17,338 bases of DNA from Oxalobacteraceae bacterium (GTDB lineage Bacteria > Pseudomonadota > Gammaproteobacteria > Burkholderiales > Burkholderiaceae_D): contig CANKWG010000021.1 of assembly GCA_947487325.1 (NCBI GenBank), positions 1 through 17,338 of the forward strand, read 5' to 3'. Each line of letters opens with the position of its first letter. The stretch's first letter is position 1. A program made the position numbers and the translations under genes. The notes below the pieces were generated by a model. It saw only the letters and a list, made by a program, of their open reading frames with translations, had not been told where the DNA came from and searched no databases. Positions 1 to 7,364 of the stretch are shown here, piece by piece.

Positions 1-64
1 CTCCCGCTGCAGCTGCCTGCACGGACATCACGGCGATCAAAACAAGGACAAGTAAGGTTCGCAT
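1..64 (-). CDS. Start of a secreted protein (partial, cut by window edge)
   Basis: Only the first 21 codons are inside the window, read leftward from an ATG at 64. They give MRTLLVLVLIAVMSVQAAAAG, a basic N-terminus, a hydrophobic core and an alanine-rich end, which is a textbook Sec signal peptide with a likely cleavage site in the AAAA stretch. The mature protein is outside the window, so its function cannot be named. A GTG nine codons upstream (position 91) is in frame and has an AAGGTGG sequence just before it, while the ATG itself has no clear ribosome binding site. The true start could therefore be the GTG. The call as a gene start is an inference from the signal peptide alone. Confidence 0.5.
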   Translation of the reverse strand, partial: MRTLLVLVLIAVMSVQAAAAG

Positions 65-366
65 GGCGTCGAAGTTTACCAGCTTTGCCACGCACCACCT
101 TGTCCGATCCGGTCGCACCGAACGCGAAAAACATGGCGAGATCTCCGAAATCGGAACCTGAAAAACCAGATGAACTCGCGTTTAAATTTGATCGCGCGAT
201 GCCAGCGCGGTTTTTCTTCGATCGCGTGAAAAGCAATTGAGCTCACGGGTCAAAAATTGATCGTCTGGCCCCCGGAGGTCGGCCAAAATGGCTTTTCGGG
301 GGTCGGATCAGAACAGTGGCACAATAGAGCCCAAGCCCAACCGCCCAAAAGGCGGATAGACATATA
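65..366. other. Intergenic region between divergent genes
   Basis: No convincing gene is present. The stretch holds an imperfect hairpin (CCCCCG at 269-274 with CGGGGG at 297-302, with an inner GCC/GGC pair) and a smaller one (CCGCC at 341-345 with GGCGG at 351-355). Neither is followed by a run of T, so they are not clear terminators. The promoter of the leftward secreted-protein gene should lie here but I cannot place it. Confidence 0.5.
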
Positions 367-386
367 CTGTATATTTGTACAGTATA
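363..386. promoter_or_regulatory. LexA (SOS) operator
   Basis: A perfect inverted repeat with 9-bp arms TATACTGTA and TACAGTATA around the 6-bp centre TATTTG. The core at 367-382 is CTGT-N8-ACAG (CTGTATATTTGTACAG), which matches the LexA box used by Escherichia coli and betaproteobacteria (CTGTATATATATACAG) in both half-sites. Its right edge overlaps the TATAAT at 383-388, so bound LexA would block RNA polymerase. It lies 60 bp before the small gene at 443. Confidence 0.85.
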
Positions 387-388
387 AT
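383..388 (+). promoter_or_regulatory. -10 box of the SOS-controlled promoter
   Basis: A perfect TATAAT overlaps the right edge of the LexA box. The -35 is weak: ACATAT at 360-365 has the ideal 17-bp spacing but little resemblance to TTGACA. Transcription would start near 395 and give a leader of about 48 nt before the gene at 443. Confidence 0.6.
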
Positions 389-442
389 TAGGCCAGGCTG
401 GAGCACCACCGCAACAGCCACCCCTACGAAGGAGTTATTGAA

Positions 443-634
443 ATGAGAACAAATCTAGCCTACACCAGCCCGGCTGCGAATGATCTCCCTATCCGTCGCA
501 AAGCCGATGTGCAAAGCCTCTGGCGCAAGCGTGGCTGGATGCCACCAAGCGAGTACCGGAATGACTTCGCGCAGTCTTGCCGTCCTGCGATTCTGGCAGG
601 CATGAGAAAGCTTGAACTGGTCAAATGGCGGTAA
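443..634 (+). CDS. Small hypothetical protein, probably SOS-induced
   Basis: A 63-residue protein that I do not recognise. The ATG has a strong ribosome binding site (AAGGAG, 8 nt upstream), and a TATAAT overlapped by a LexA operator lies 55-80 bp upstream, so it is very likely a real gene repressed by LexA and induced on DNA damage. The protein is basic and soluble, with no signal peptide or membrane segment. Its most distinctive part is a tryptophan- and arginine-rich centre (SLWRKRGWMPPSEYRNDF), followed by a basic C-terminus ending KWR. Small SOS proteins in other bacteria often inhibit cell division or modulate DNA repair, but nothing in the sequence assigns this one to either role. It is not recognisably SulA. 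The gene stands alone: a hairpin follows and no other rightward gene comes before sbp. Confidence 0.7.
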   Translation: MRTNLAYTSPAANDLPIRRKADVQSLWRKRGWMPPSEYRNDFAQSCRPAILAGMRKLELVKWR

Positions 635-663
635 TTGGTTTTTAAATTTGCAATAATCTGCAC

Positions 664-701
664 GAGCGCCGAGGCATAGTTTTTAATGCCGCTGGGCGCT
701 C
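664..701 (+). terminator. Hairpin after the small SOS gene
   Basis: GAGCGCC (664-670) pairs with GGCGCTC (695-701), and GGCAT (673-677) with ATGCC (686-690), around a T-rich loop. It starts 30 bp after the stop of the small gene and would end its transcript. There is no T run after the stem, so a standard intrinsic terminator is not certain. Confidence 0.4.
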
Positions 702-1092
702 TGGGCGCACTTGTGTCCACCCTTCACCGATTCTTCCCGCATCCAGGCGGCTCTGCCTGACACTCATTTCCTGCTACTACTGGCTCGCCCGCCCAAGGTA
801 TGCGGCAGCGTTCGAACCGCGAATGGCCTAACAACAGAATCTGATCTCGACCGTGCGGCACAGTGCGCCGGGATTTTAGTTTTCAGATCCAGCACTTCTG
901 GGTAGCGCCAATCTCGTTTGTTTTCCCGTCCCGATCAAAAAGTAACGCTGCAACGTACTGAAAAATCGATTTATTCAGCGATTACCTGACTTTTATCTGT
1001 TTACCGCATAAGCATGTCCGGAAATATTCGTTTGGAAATGAAGCCTTGCTGATTAAGCTTCAGGCTCACAATTTTCATTACGGAGCAAAAGC
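702..1092. other. Intergenic region upstream of sbp
   Basis: About 390 bp with no supported gene; short open frames here lack ribosome binding sites and family resemblance. A TTCGAAC resembling a tRNA T-loop at about 814-820 has only a 3-bp stem and no cloverleaf around it. The last 100 bp are AT-rich and should carry the sbp promoter and a CysB site, but CysB sites are too degenerate to place by eye. AGCCT and AGGCT arms (about 1042-1068) could form a weak stem just before the sbp ribosome binding site. Confidence 0.5.
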
Positions 1093-2091
1093 ATGCGATT
1101 CATCCAATCTCTGTCCTTCGTCCTCGCGCTTGGACTGGCATCACAAGCGTACGCAGCAGAAGTCAGCATTCTCAACGTCTCTTACGATCCGACACGTGAG
1201 CTGTATCAAGACTTCAACAAGTCCTTTGCCGCGCTCTGGAAGAGCAAAAGTGGTGATGACCTGAAAATCAAACAATCACATGGCGGCTCTGGCAAACAGG
1301 CACGTGCCGTGATCGATGGCCTGGCAGCAGATGTCGTTACGCTGGCACTGGCCTATGACATCGACGAAATCGCGAATCGTGGCTTCATCGCCGAAGATTG
1401 GCAAAAGCGTCTGCCGAACAGCAGTGCACCTTACACGTCCACGATTGTTCTGCTGGTTCGCAAAGGTAATCCCAAGAACATCAAAGACTGGAATGATCTG
1501 GCCCGCCCCGGCATATCGGTGATTACACCTAACCCTAAAACCTCCGGCGGCGCGCGCTGGAATCATCTGGCAGCTTGGGGTTACGCGCTAAAACAACCCG
1601 GTGGCAATGAAAAAACAGCACAGGAATTTTTATCAAAGGTTTACAAAAACGTCCCAGTACTCGATTCGGGCGCACGCGGATCGACCACGACCTTTGTAGA
1701 GCGCGGCATTGGCGACGTGCTGTTGACTTGGGAAAACGAAGCTTTGCTGGCCATTAAAGAACTGGGCCCGGAGAAAGTCGAAATCGTTGTCCCGTCGCTA
1801 AGCATTCTTGCCGAGCCACCCGTCACCATCGTTGACAAAGTGGTTGACCGCCGCGGTACGCGCAAAATCGCCGAAGCCTACCTGCAACATCTGTATAGCG
1901 ACGAAGGTCAGGAAATCGCCGGCAAACATTACTACCGTCCCACCAACGAAAAAATCGCCGCGAAATATGCATCTCAGTTTCCCAAGCTGAAGCTGTTGAC
2001 CGTGAATGAGATTGCCGGTGGATGGACCAAAGCGCAGAAAGCCCATTTCGCTGACGGCGGCATTTTCGATCAAATCTACCTCCCCAAGTAA
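1093..2091 (+). CDS. sbp: Periplasmic sulfate-binding protein
   Basis: Captures sulfate (possibly thiosulfate too) in the periplasm and hands it to the CysTWA importer encoded next to it. The 332-residue length is normal for the Sbp/CysP family. Residues 1-21 are a Sec signal peptide ending in AYA, leaving a mature protein of about 311 residues starting AEVSILNVSYD. Both family signatures are present: NVSYDPTRELY at residues 28-38 and PNPKTSGGARWNHLAAWG at 146-163. The motif GARGSTTTFVERGIGDVLLTWENEA in the second lobe is also typical. The ATG at 1093 has CGGAG 7 nt upstream and is the natural start because the signal peptide begins there. It is first in the sbp-cysTWA-cysB cluster, but 386 bp separate it from cysT, so the binding protein is probably expressed partly independently and at a higher level. 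Sbp rather than CysP is favoured by overall similarity; the two are hard to separate by eye. Confidence 0.95.
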   Translation: MRFIQSLSFVLALGLASQAYAAEVSILNVSYDPTRELYQDFNKSFAALWKSKSGDDLKIKQSHGGSGKQARAVIDGLAADVVTLALAYDIDEIANRGFIAEDWQKRLPNSSAPYTSTIVLLVRKGNPKNIKDWNDLARPGISVITPNPKTSGGARWNHLAAWGYALKQPGGNEKTAQEFLSKVYKNVPVLDSGARGSTTTFVERGIGDVLLTWENEALLAIKELGPEKVEIVVPSLSILAEPPVTIVDKVVDRRGTRKIAEAYLQHLYSDEGQEIAGKHYYRPTNEKIAAKYASQFPKLKLLTVNEIAGGWTKAQKAHFADGGIFDQIYLPK

Positions 2092-2100
2092 ACACCTCTG

Positions 2101-2122
2101 CGGCCGGAAACCCAACCGGCCG
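2101..2122 (+). terminator. GC-rich hairpin just after sbp
   Basis: CGGCCGG (2101-2107) pairs perfectly with CCGGCCG (2116-2122) around AAACCCAA, starting 10 bp after the sbp stop. No T run follows (ACCTCCCC then A's), so it may stabilise the sbp transcript's 3' end or weaken read-through into cysT rather than act as a full intrinsic terminator. Confidence 0.5.
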
Positions 2123-2150
2123 ACCTCCCCAAAAAAAGAAAGGATTTCAA

Positions 2151-2249
2151 ATGAACTCAGGGCCTAAAGTCCTGGGCAGGCTCTCGTCCATTACTGTCCT
2201 GAGCATCGGCCTTGAAACGACTTCTTTCTTTTCAGTCTCTTACCGTTAA
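2151..2249 (+). CDS. Possible 32-residue small protein between sbp and cysT
   Basis: An ATG preceded by a good ribosome binding site (AAAGGA, 6 nt spacing) opens a frame of 32 codons ending at a TAA. The product starts MNSGPKVLGRLSSITVLSIG and is mildly hydrophobic in the middle, somewhat like a short signal or membrane segment. I do not recognise it. The frame stops 1 bp before the long inverted repeat at 2251, so it could be a small gene in its own right, a leader peptide for cysTWA, or the start of a longer gene cut short when the repeat inserted. The ribosome binding site is the main support; chance cannot be excluded for a frame this short. Confidence 0.35.
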   Translation: MNSGPKVLGRLSSITVLSIGLETTSFFSVSYR

Positions 2250-2250
2250 C

Positions 2251-2340
2251 GATCATGGACCCCAGCTTTCGCTGGGGCGACGGAATGTAGGGCCAGCAGC
2301 CTAAAGATCGTCACCCCAGCGAAAGCTGGGGCCCATGATC
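2251..2340. repeat. REP/MITE-like long inverted repeat
   Basis: Two 32-bp arms, 2251-2282 and 2309-2340, are inverted copies with two mismatches, around a 26-bp centre. Each arm begins or ends with GATCATGG and holds its own small palindrome, CCCCAGC-TTTC-GCTGGGG. The CCCCAGCGAAAGCTGGGG core resembles the short dispersed REP-type palindromes common in proteobacterial genomes (knowledge from memory). Some similarity (TACCG) continues outside the arms on both sides. In RNA this would be a very stable stem between sbp and cysT. Confidence 0.85.
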
Positions 2341-2424
2341 ACTCGGTAGAAAATTCAGCCAAGCATCGCGTCAACAATGACCATCACCCCGACCGCCAGA
2401 ATCCACAAAAGCCACCCTCTTTAT

Positions 2425-2453
2425 TTGAATTCCAACTATACAAATGCATAAAA
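2425..2453 (+). promoter_or_regulatory. Candidate promoter for cysTWA
   Basis: TTGAAT (2425-2430) and ATAAAA (2448-2453) are 17 bp apart, with a TG just before the -10 (extended -10). Transcription would start near 2460, some 18 nt before the first candidate cysT start. The motif match is moderate, so this is an inference. Confidence 0.35.
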
Positions 2454-2477
2454 ATTCGTTTTCTTTATAACGAAGCA

Positions 2478-3389
2478 ATGGAATCATTGGCGTCCTTCAG
2501 ACATAAAAGTCATGCCAAAGATTTCATGAACGCTAACAAAAGTGCGCTTTCCCGGCCGTTTTCTGGCAATCGGGTCTTGCCCGGATTCCAGCTGACACTG
2601 GGATTTACCCTCTTTTATCTCTGCCTGATCGTGCTTTTCCCCTTGTCGGCGTTACTCCTGAACACGCTGTCGATGACTTGGGAAGCATTCTGGCAAACCG
2701 TGAGCTCGCCGCGCGTGGTGGCATCTTACAAACTCAGTTTCGGCGCGTCGTTAGCAGCAGCCTCGGTTAACGCCGTGTTCGGCACCATACTGGCGTGGGT
2801 GCTGGTGCGTTATCAGTTCCCCGGTAAAAAACTGCTGGATGCATTCGTCGATTTGCCCTTCGCACTACCGACTGCGGTAGCGGGCATTGCGCTGACCGCG
2901 CTCTATGCAAGCAATGGCTGGCTGGGACAGCATCTCGCCAAATTCGATATCAAGGTTGCCTTCACGCCGCTGGGTGTCGCCGTTGCCCTAGTGTTTATTG
3001 GATTACCCTTTGTGGTGCGCACAGTACAACCGGTACTGGAAGACAGTGAAAAAGAATTGGAAGAAGCGGCTGCCTGCCTGGGCGCTAACCGTCTGCAGAC
3101 CTTCCTGCGCGTGATTTTCCCAACGATTTTTCCTGCGGTACTGACCGGCTTTGCATTGGCATTTGCGCGGGCCTTGGGTGAATACGGCTCGGTGATTTTC
3201 ATCGCTGGGAACATGCCCATGGTGTCGGAAATCACGCCCCTGCTCATCATCACCAAGCTCGAACAATATGACTACAAAGGCGCGACCGCCATTGCGGTTG
3301 TGATGCTGGGCGCGTCATTCGTCATGCTGCTGGCTATTAATCTGCTGCAGGCTTGGATGCGTAATAGCAGCAAGAAGGAAAGAAAATGA
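2478..3389 (+). CDS. cysT: Sulfate ABC transporter permease CysT (CysU)
   Basis: One of the two inner-membrane permease subunits that form the sulfate channel with CysW, powered by CysA. The 303-residue product begins to look like the family at residue 34 (LPGFQLTLGFTLFYLCLIVL), where the first of about six membrane helices starts. The cytoplasmic EAA loop that docks on the ATPase is clear: KELEEAAACLGANRLQTF at about residues 192-209. The reported start adds an unusual polar N-terminus; an ATG at 2526 would give 287 residues, closer to usual CysT length, and neither start has a strong ribosome binding site. Its stop overlaps the cysW start by ATGA, so the two are translationally coupled. Confidence 0.93.
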   Translation: MESLASFRHKSHAKDFMNANKSALSRPFSGNRVLPGFQLTLGFTLFYLCLIVLFPLSALLLNTLSMTWEAFWQTVSSPRVVASYKLSFGASLAAASVNAVFGTILAWVLVRYQFPGKKLLDAFVDLPFALPTAVAGIALTALYASNGWLGQHLAKFDIKVAFTPLGVAVALVFIGLPFVVRTVQPVLEDSEKELEEAAACLGANRLQTFLRVIFPTIFPAVLTGFALAFARALGEYGSVIFIAGNMPMVSEITPLLIITKLEQYDYKGATAIAVVMLGASFVMLLAINLLQAWMRNSSKKERK

Positions 3390-4297
3390 GTACCGCCAAT
3401 CCTGCAATCACGATGGCTGCAGAGCCGCGTCGCGTTGAACCGCCTTATCTGCCAGCGGCAACGACAGAACCAACTTGGGTCCGTCTGTCGCTGATCGGCA
3501 TCGCCCTGCTGTTTTCTATTTTGTTTTTGTTTATCCCACTCGCTGCCGTCTTCGTTGAAGCGCTAAAAAAAGGTTGGGAAGCGTATGCAATGTCCATCAT
3601 GGATGACGATACGCTTTCGGCCATACGACTGACCTTACTGACAGCGGCCATTGCCGTACCCGCAAATCTTGTTTTTGGTGTGGCGGCTTCCTGGGCCATC
3701 GCGAAATTCGATTTCCGTGGCAAGAGTTTGTTGCTGACACTGATTGACCTGCCATTCTCCGTATCGCCCGTGATTTCGGGATTGATTTATGTCCTGCTGT
3801 TTGGCGCGCATGGCTGGTTTGGCGCATGGCTGCTGGAACATGACATACAGATTCTGTTTGCTGTACCCGGGATCGTGCTGGCAACGGTATTCGTGACCTT
3901 TCCCTTCGTTGCACGCGAGCTGATTCCGCTCATGCAAACCCAGGGTAACGATGAAGAAGAAGCCGCGCTCGTACTGGGAGCTTCTGGCTGGCGTACGTTC
4001 TGGCATGTGACGCTACCCAATATCAAATGGGGGCTGCTGTATGGCGTGATTTTGTGTAACGCCCGCGCCATGGGCGAATTCGGCGCGGTCTCGGTCGTGT
4101 CTGGTCACATTCGCGGCGAAACCAACACCATGCCACTTCAGGTTGAGATTCTTTATAACGAATACAACTTCGCCGCCGCTTTTTCCGTCGCATCACTGCT
4201 AGCCTTACTGGCGCTCGTGACGCTGGCACTCAAAACCCTCATCGAATCACGTTTGGATCATGGTGACGACACCGGTCCACAGGAGCCTGCAAAATGA
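3386..4297 (+). CDS. cysW: Sulfate ABC transporter permease CysW
   Basis: Second permease of the sulfate/thiosulfate importer, partner of CysT in the inner membrane. The 303-residue protein has a polar N-terminus of about 30 residues, then about six hydrophobic helices beginning at WVRLSLIGIALLFSILFLFIP. The EAA loop for contact with CysA is at about residues 190-215 (EEEAALVLGASGWRTFWHV). The stretch RAMGEFGAVSVVSGHIRGET is characteristic of CysW. The start overlaps the cysT stop (ATGA) and has GGAAAG upstream; its own stop overlaps the cysA start in the same way, which fits a 1:1:2 complex made from one transcript. Confidence 0.95.
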   Translation: MSTANPAITMAAEPRRVEPPYLPAATTEPTWVRLSLIGIALLFSILFLFIPLAAVFVEALKKGWEAYAMSIMDDDTLSAIRLTLLTAAIAVPANLVFGVAASWAIAKFDFRGKSLLLTLIDLPFSVSPVISGLIYVLLFGAHGWFGAWLLEHDIQILFAVPGIVLATVFVTFPFVARELIPLMQTQGNDEEEAALVLGASGWRTFWHVTLPNIKWGLLYGVILCNARAMGEFGAVSVVSGHIRGETNTMPLQVEILYNEYNFAAAFSVASLLALLALVTLALKTLIESRLDHGDDTGPQEPAK

Positions 4298-5361
4298 GTA
4301 TCGAAGTCCGTAACATCGAAAAGCGCTTTGGTGATTTCGTCGCACTGGATAATGTGTCGCTCGAATTTCCCACCGGTGAACTGACCGCGCTGCTGGGCCC
4401 CTCTGGTTGCGGTAAAACGACACTGTTGCGTGTCATCGCCGGACTCGAACGAGCCGACAGCGGCACAGTCTTGCTGGACGGTGAAGATGCCTCAGTACGT
4501 CATGTGAGAGAACGTCAGGTTGGTTTCGTTTTCCAGCACTACGCGCTGTTCAAGCACATGAGTGTGTTTGACAATATCGCTTTCGGCCTCAGAGTCAAAC
4601 CGCGCGCACTGAGACTATCCGAAGAAAAGATCCGCGATAAAGTCATGCGTCTGCTGTCATTGGTGCAACTGGACTGGCTGGCAGATCGGTATCCGTCACA
4701 ACTCTCGGGTGGTCAGCGCCAGCGTATCGCACTGGCGCGCGCGCTCGCGGTCGAGCCGCGTGTGCTGCTGCTGGATGAACCGTTTGGTGCACTCGACGCC
4801 AAGGTCAGAAAAGAACTGCGCCGCTGGCTACGCCAATTGCATGATGAACTGCACGTCACCAGTATCTTCGTTACGCATGATCAGGAAGAGGCGCTCGAAG
4901 TCTCCGACCGCGTCGTGCTGATGAACAAAGGCAAAGTCGAACAGCACGGCGCACCCGATGAAGTCTACAACCACCCTGCGTCGCCTTTTGTTTACGGCTT
5001 TTTGGGTAATGTGAATCTGTTTCACGGTCGGGTCAACGAAGGTGTGCTGAATGCCGGCGGTGCCAGCTTGGCCGTTCCCGATCATGCACAAACGATAGAC
5101 GCCAAGGCTGTCGGCTATGTCAGACCGCATGAACTGGATATCGATCGCTATGCACCCGGCGCGCCCGGTATCGTCGCGCGACTCAAACGTGCCTATGCCA
5201 TTGGACCGCTGGCTCAACTGGAACTGGAGCGCGACGATGACGGCAGCATGATCGAAGCTGCGCTGCCTAGTGAGCGATTCCTCGCGCTGCAACTGAAAGA
5301 AGGCGATACCGTTCTGGTCAAACCCCGCAAGGTCAGAGTCTTCTTTGATCAGGCCGCTTGA
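4294..5361 (+). CDS. cysA: Sulfate ABC transporter ATP-binding protein CysA
   Basis: ATPase subunit that drives sulfate import on the cytoplasmic face of CysTW. All ABC motifs are intact in the 355-residue protein: Walker A GPSGCGKTT at residues 35-43, Q-loop Gln81 (FVFQHYALF), signature LSGGQRQRIALARAL from 137, Walker B LLLDEP from 158 and the switch His195 (VTHDQEEA). The C-terminal third (from about residue 235) is the TOBE-type regulatory region typical of CysA, with GYVRPHELDI. The length is normal. Start: ATG overlapping the cysW stop (ATGA), with AGGAG 9 nt upstream. The cysB gene follows 18 bp later on the same strand. Confidence 0.97.
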   Translation: MSIEVRNIEKRFGDFVALDNVSLEFPTGELTALLGPSGCGKTTLLRVIAGLERADSGTVLLDGEDASVRHVRERQVGFVFQHYALFKHMSVFDNIAFGLRVKPRALRLSEEKIRDKVMRLLSLVQLDWLADRYPSQLSGGQRQRIALARALAVEPRVLLLDEPFGALDAKVRKELRRWLRQLHDELHVTSIFVTHDQEEALEVSDRVVLMNKGKVEQHGAPDEVYNHPASPFVYGFLGNVNLFHGRVNEGVLNAGGASLAVPDHAQTIDAKAVGYVRPHELDIDRYAPGAPGIVARLKRAYAIGPLAQLELERDDDGSMIEAALPSERFLALQLKEGDTVLVKPRKVRVFFDQAA

Positions 5362-5379
5362 TCAAAAAGTAGATACGCC

Positions 5380-6297
5380 ATGAATTTCCAGCAGCTCAAA
5401 TCCATCCGAGAGGCCGTTCGTCAGAACTTCAATCTGACCGATGTGGCCAATGTTCTGTTTACATCGCAACCCGGCGTGAGCAGGCAAATTCGTGAACTCG
5501 AAGAAGAACTGGGCATTGATATCTTTGAGCGCAATGGCAAGCGGGTCACTGGTCTCACCGAACCGGGCAAAGATGTCATGCCCATCATTGAGCGACTGCT
5601 GCAAGAAGCGGAAAATCTGCAACAGGTTGGCCAGGAATATTCAGGAAAAACTGCCGGCACGCTGGTGATCGCAACGACACACACGCAGGCACGCTACGTA
5701 TTGCCGCATGTGGTTCAAGATTTCCGACAGGCGTTTCCCGATGTACGCATCTCGCTGCGCCAGAGTTCTCCTGAACACATCGCGGAATGGGTCTTATCAG
5801 GCAAGGCCGACATTGGGCTTGCTACTGAAGGTCTGAAGCAATTCGAGGGACTGACCTCTTTTCCTTGCTACGAATGGAACCACGTTGTGGTCATACCCAA
5901 TACCCATCCACTGCTCGAGAAAAACAAAATCAGTCTTGAAGATCTGGCTTCCTATCCGCTGATTACTTACGATCAGGGATTTACCGGCCGCAGTCACATC
6001 GATGATGCTTTTGCAGAAAAAAATATCAGTCCGGACATTGTCCTCACAGCGATGGACTCCGATGTGATTCAGCAATATGTTTCGCTTGGTCTGGGCGTTG
6101 GCATCGTTGCATCGATGGCTGCTGAAGATAATCTGAAGTCGGGGCTGACGGCGCTCACTGCTGAACACCTTTTCTCACCCAATACCACGCGTGTTGCGGT
6201 GCGCAGCGGCGCATTTTTACGTCAATACATGATCGATTTTATTCTGCGGCTAGCGCCCTCATTAAAATCTGAAAAATTTTTCAGCCTTTCGCGCTAG
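5380..6297 (+). CDS. cysB: LysR-type sulfur regulator CysB
   Basis: Transcription factor that senses sulfur status (acetylserine as inducer, sulfate as anti-inducer in enteric CysB) and activates sulfate uptake and assimilation genes. The 305-residue protein has an N-terminal winged helix-turn-helix (residues about 1-60, core LTDVANVLFTSQPGVSRQIR) and a LysR co-inducer domain. The residues that bind sulfate in the Klebsiella CysB structure are at the same numbers here: Thr100, Thr102, Gln103 (ATTHTQARY), Thr149 and Thr202. That favours CysB, though the paralogue Cbl shares much of this. It sits 18 bp after cysA, so it is probably co-transcribed with the transporter it controls, unlike the separate cysB of E. 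coli. Its stop TAG overlaps the apbE stop on the other strand. Confidence 0.92.
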   Translation: MNFQQLKSIREAVRQNFNLTDVANVLFTSQPGVSRQIRELEEELGIDIFERNGKRVTGLTEPGKDVMPIIERLLQEAENLQQVGQEYSGKTAGTLVIATTHTQARYVLPHVVQDFRQAFPDVRISLRQSSPEHIAEWVLSGKADIGLATEGLKQFEGLTSFPCYEWNHVVVIPNTHPLLEKNKISLEDLASYPLITYDQGFTGRSHIDDAFAEKNISPDIVLTAMDSDVIQQYVSLGLGVGIVASMAAEDNLKSGLTALTAEHLFSPNTTRVAVRSGAFLRQYMIDFILRLAPSLKSEKFFSLSR

Positions 6298-7364
6298 CTC
6301 GCCAAAGTGCTTGTCCACTGAGCTTTTTTGTTTTGCAGCACCACATCCACGTTCCAAAAACGCGCTGCAGAGCGTATCTGCTGGGGTGGCAGCATGAAGA
6401 ACACCTTAGTCAGTGCATCGGCCATCACGCAACTGTCGGCAATTACGGTAACGGACGACCAGTGTCGTGGTGAGTAACCCGTAACCGGATTCAGAATGTG
6501 GTGATGAATATGGTCGGGGCTGAAGGCGGTATGAGCATCTGAAGAAGTTGCCATTGCCCGCCCATCACTTGTTACGATCATTGGGCTTTGGTACAGACCA
6601 TGCTTTCCAGTGTCTGCTGATTCCTTCTCGCTTGATCGCACCCTCTGCGCAGCCAGTGCAGCCGATTCAATTTCAAAACGCCATGGATTTGCATCCGGCC
6701 CCTCGCCCAGTAAAGCCGTCTCACCTACATCAATCAATGCATGACGTATGCCGTGCGCTTGCAAAGTAGCTCGCGCTAGATCTGATGCATAACCTTGTGC
6801 GATACCGTTCAGTGACAAGCCCATGCCACGTTGGTTGATGCGCACTTGCGATGCAGTGGTCTCTACCGCACGCCAGTTAACCCGACGCTGAGCGCGCTCT
6901 ACATCCCGCCTTAATGGCAAACGGCTTTCAGCAGCAGCCTGCGACCACACCTTCCAGAGCGGCTGCATGCTGATATCAAATGCGCCGCCGCTGCGTTGGG
7001 ATATCTGCGATGCTAGGTTCAGCACAGCGAGCAATGCTGCATCAGGCTGATGCAGCATGCCGATGCGATTGAGACGACTGAGTGCACTGTCAGGATCAAA
7101 CAGACTCATCTGGCGCTCTACCTGACGAATGGCACTCACTGCGGCAGTGAGTGCTGCCTCGAGCTGGTCTCCGTTGTTATGCGCTGCTTTAATCCACAAA
7201 CTTGTACCAAACCCCACCAGCACGCGCTCGCGCCAGATCAGTTTTTCTGGTTGTAATGTGGCATGCACATCAGCCTGATCATCGGTAGCCTTCGCTCCCA
7301 CCTGTCCAGACAACATACTCCCTGCCAGACCCAGTCCCCAACGTAAACATTGTCGTCGGTGCAT
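6294..7364 (-). CDS. apbE: FAD:protein FMN transferase ApbE
   Basis: Exported enzyme that uses FAD to attach FMN covalently to a Thr/Ser in flavoproteins of the RnfG/NqrC/NosR type. The start is the ATG at 7364, giving 356 residues; it has GGGAG 8 nt upstream and forms a TAATG overlap with the upstream NosR-like gene. The frame remains open further upstream only because the 9-bp repeat reads Ser-Tyr-Cys in this frame. Family motifs: SGGAFDISMQPL (125-136), LNGIAQGYASDLA (185-197), LIDVGE (210-215), TSSDAHTAFSPDHIHHHILNPVTG (273-296) and MADALTKVFFML (314-325), the last including metal-site residues. Residues 1-20 (MHRRQCLRWGLGLAGSML) look like an export signal, possibly Tat. A charged insert lies at about 240-258. 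Its likely substrate is the FMN domain of the adjacent NosR-like protein. Confidence 0.92.
   Translation of the reverse strand: MHRRQCLRWGLGLAGSMLSGQVGAKATDDQADVHATLQPEKLIWRERVLVGFGTSLWIKAAHNNGDQLEAALTAAVSAIRQVERQMSLFDPDSALSRLNRIGMLHQPDAALLAVLNLASQISQRSGGAFDISMQPLWKVWSQAAAESRLPLRRDVERAQRRVNWRAVETTASQVRINQRGMGLSLNGIAQGYASDLARATLQAHGIRHALIDVGETALLGEGPDANPWRFEIESAALAAQRVRSSEKESADTGKHGLYQSPMIVTSDGRAMATSSDAHTAFSPDHIHHHILNPVTGYSPRHWSSVTVIADSCVMADALTKVFFMLPPQQIRSAARFWNVDVVLQNKKAQWTSTLAS

Noticed and set aside
790..850. tRNA-like TTCGAAC
   Set aside because: Only a 3-bp stem surrounds it on the plus strand and no acceptor, D or anticodon arm fits.
711..905. Rightward frame of 64 codons after the SOS gene
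   Set aside because: It starts with TTG inside a gap, has no ribosome binding site and the product resembles no family.
2355..2408. Short leftward frame from a TTG encoding a hydrophobic 17-residue peptide (WILAVGVMVIVDAMLG)
   Set aside because: It resembles a membrane helix, but it is very short, uses a TTG start and has only a poor AGAGGG upstream. Chance is more likely.
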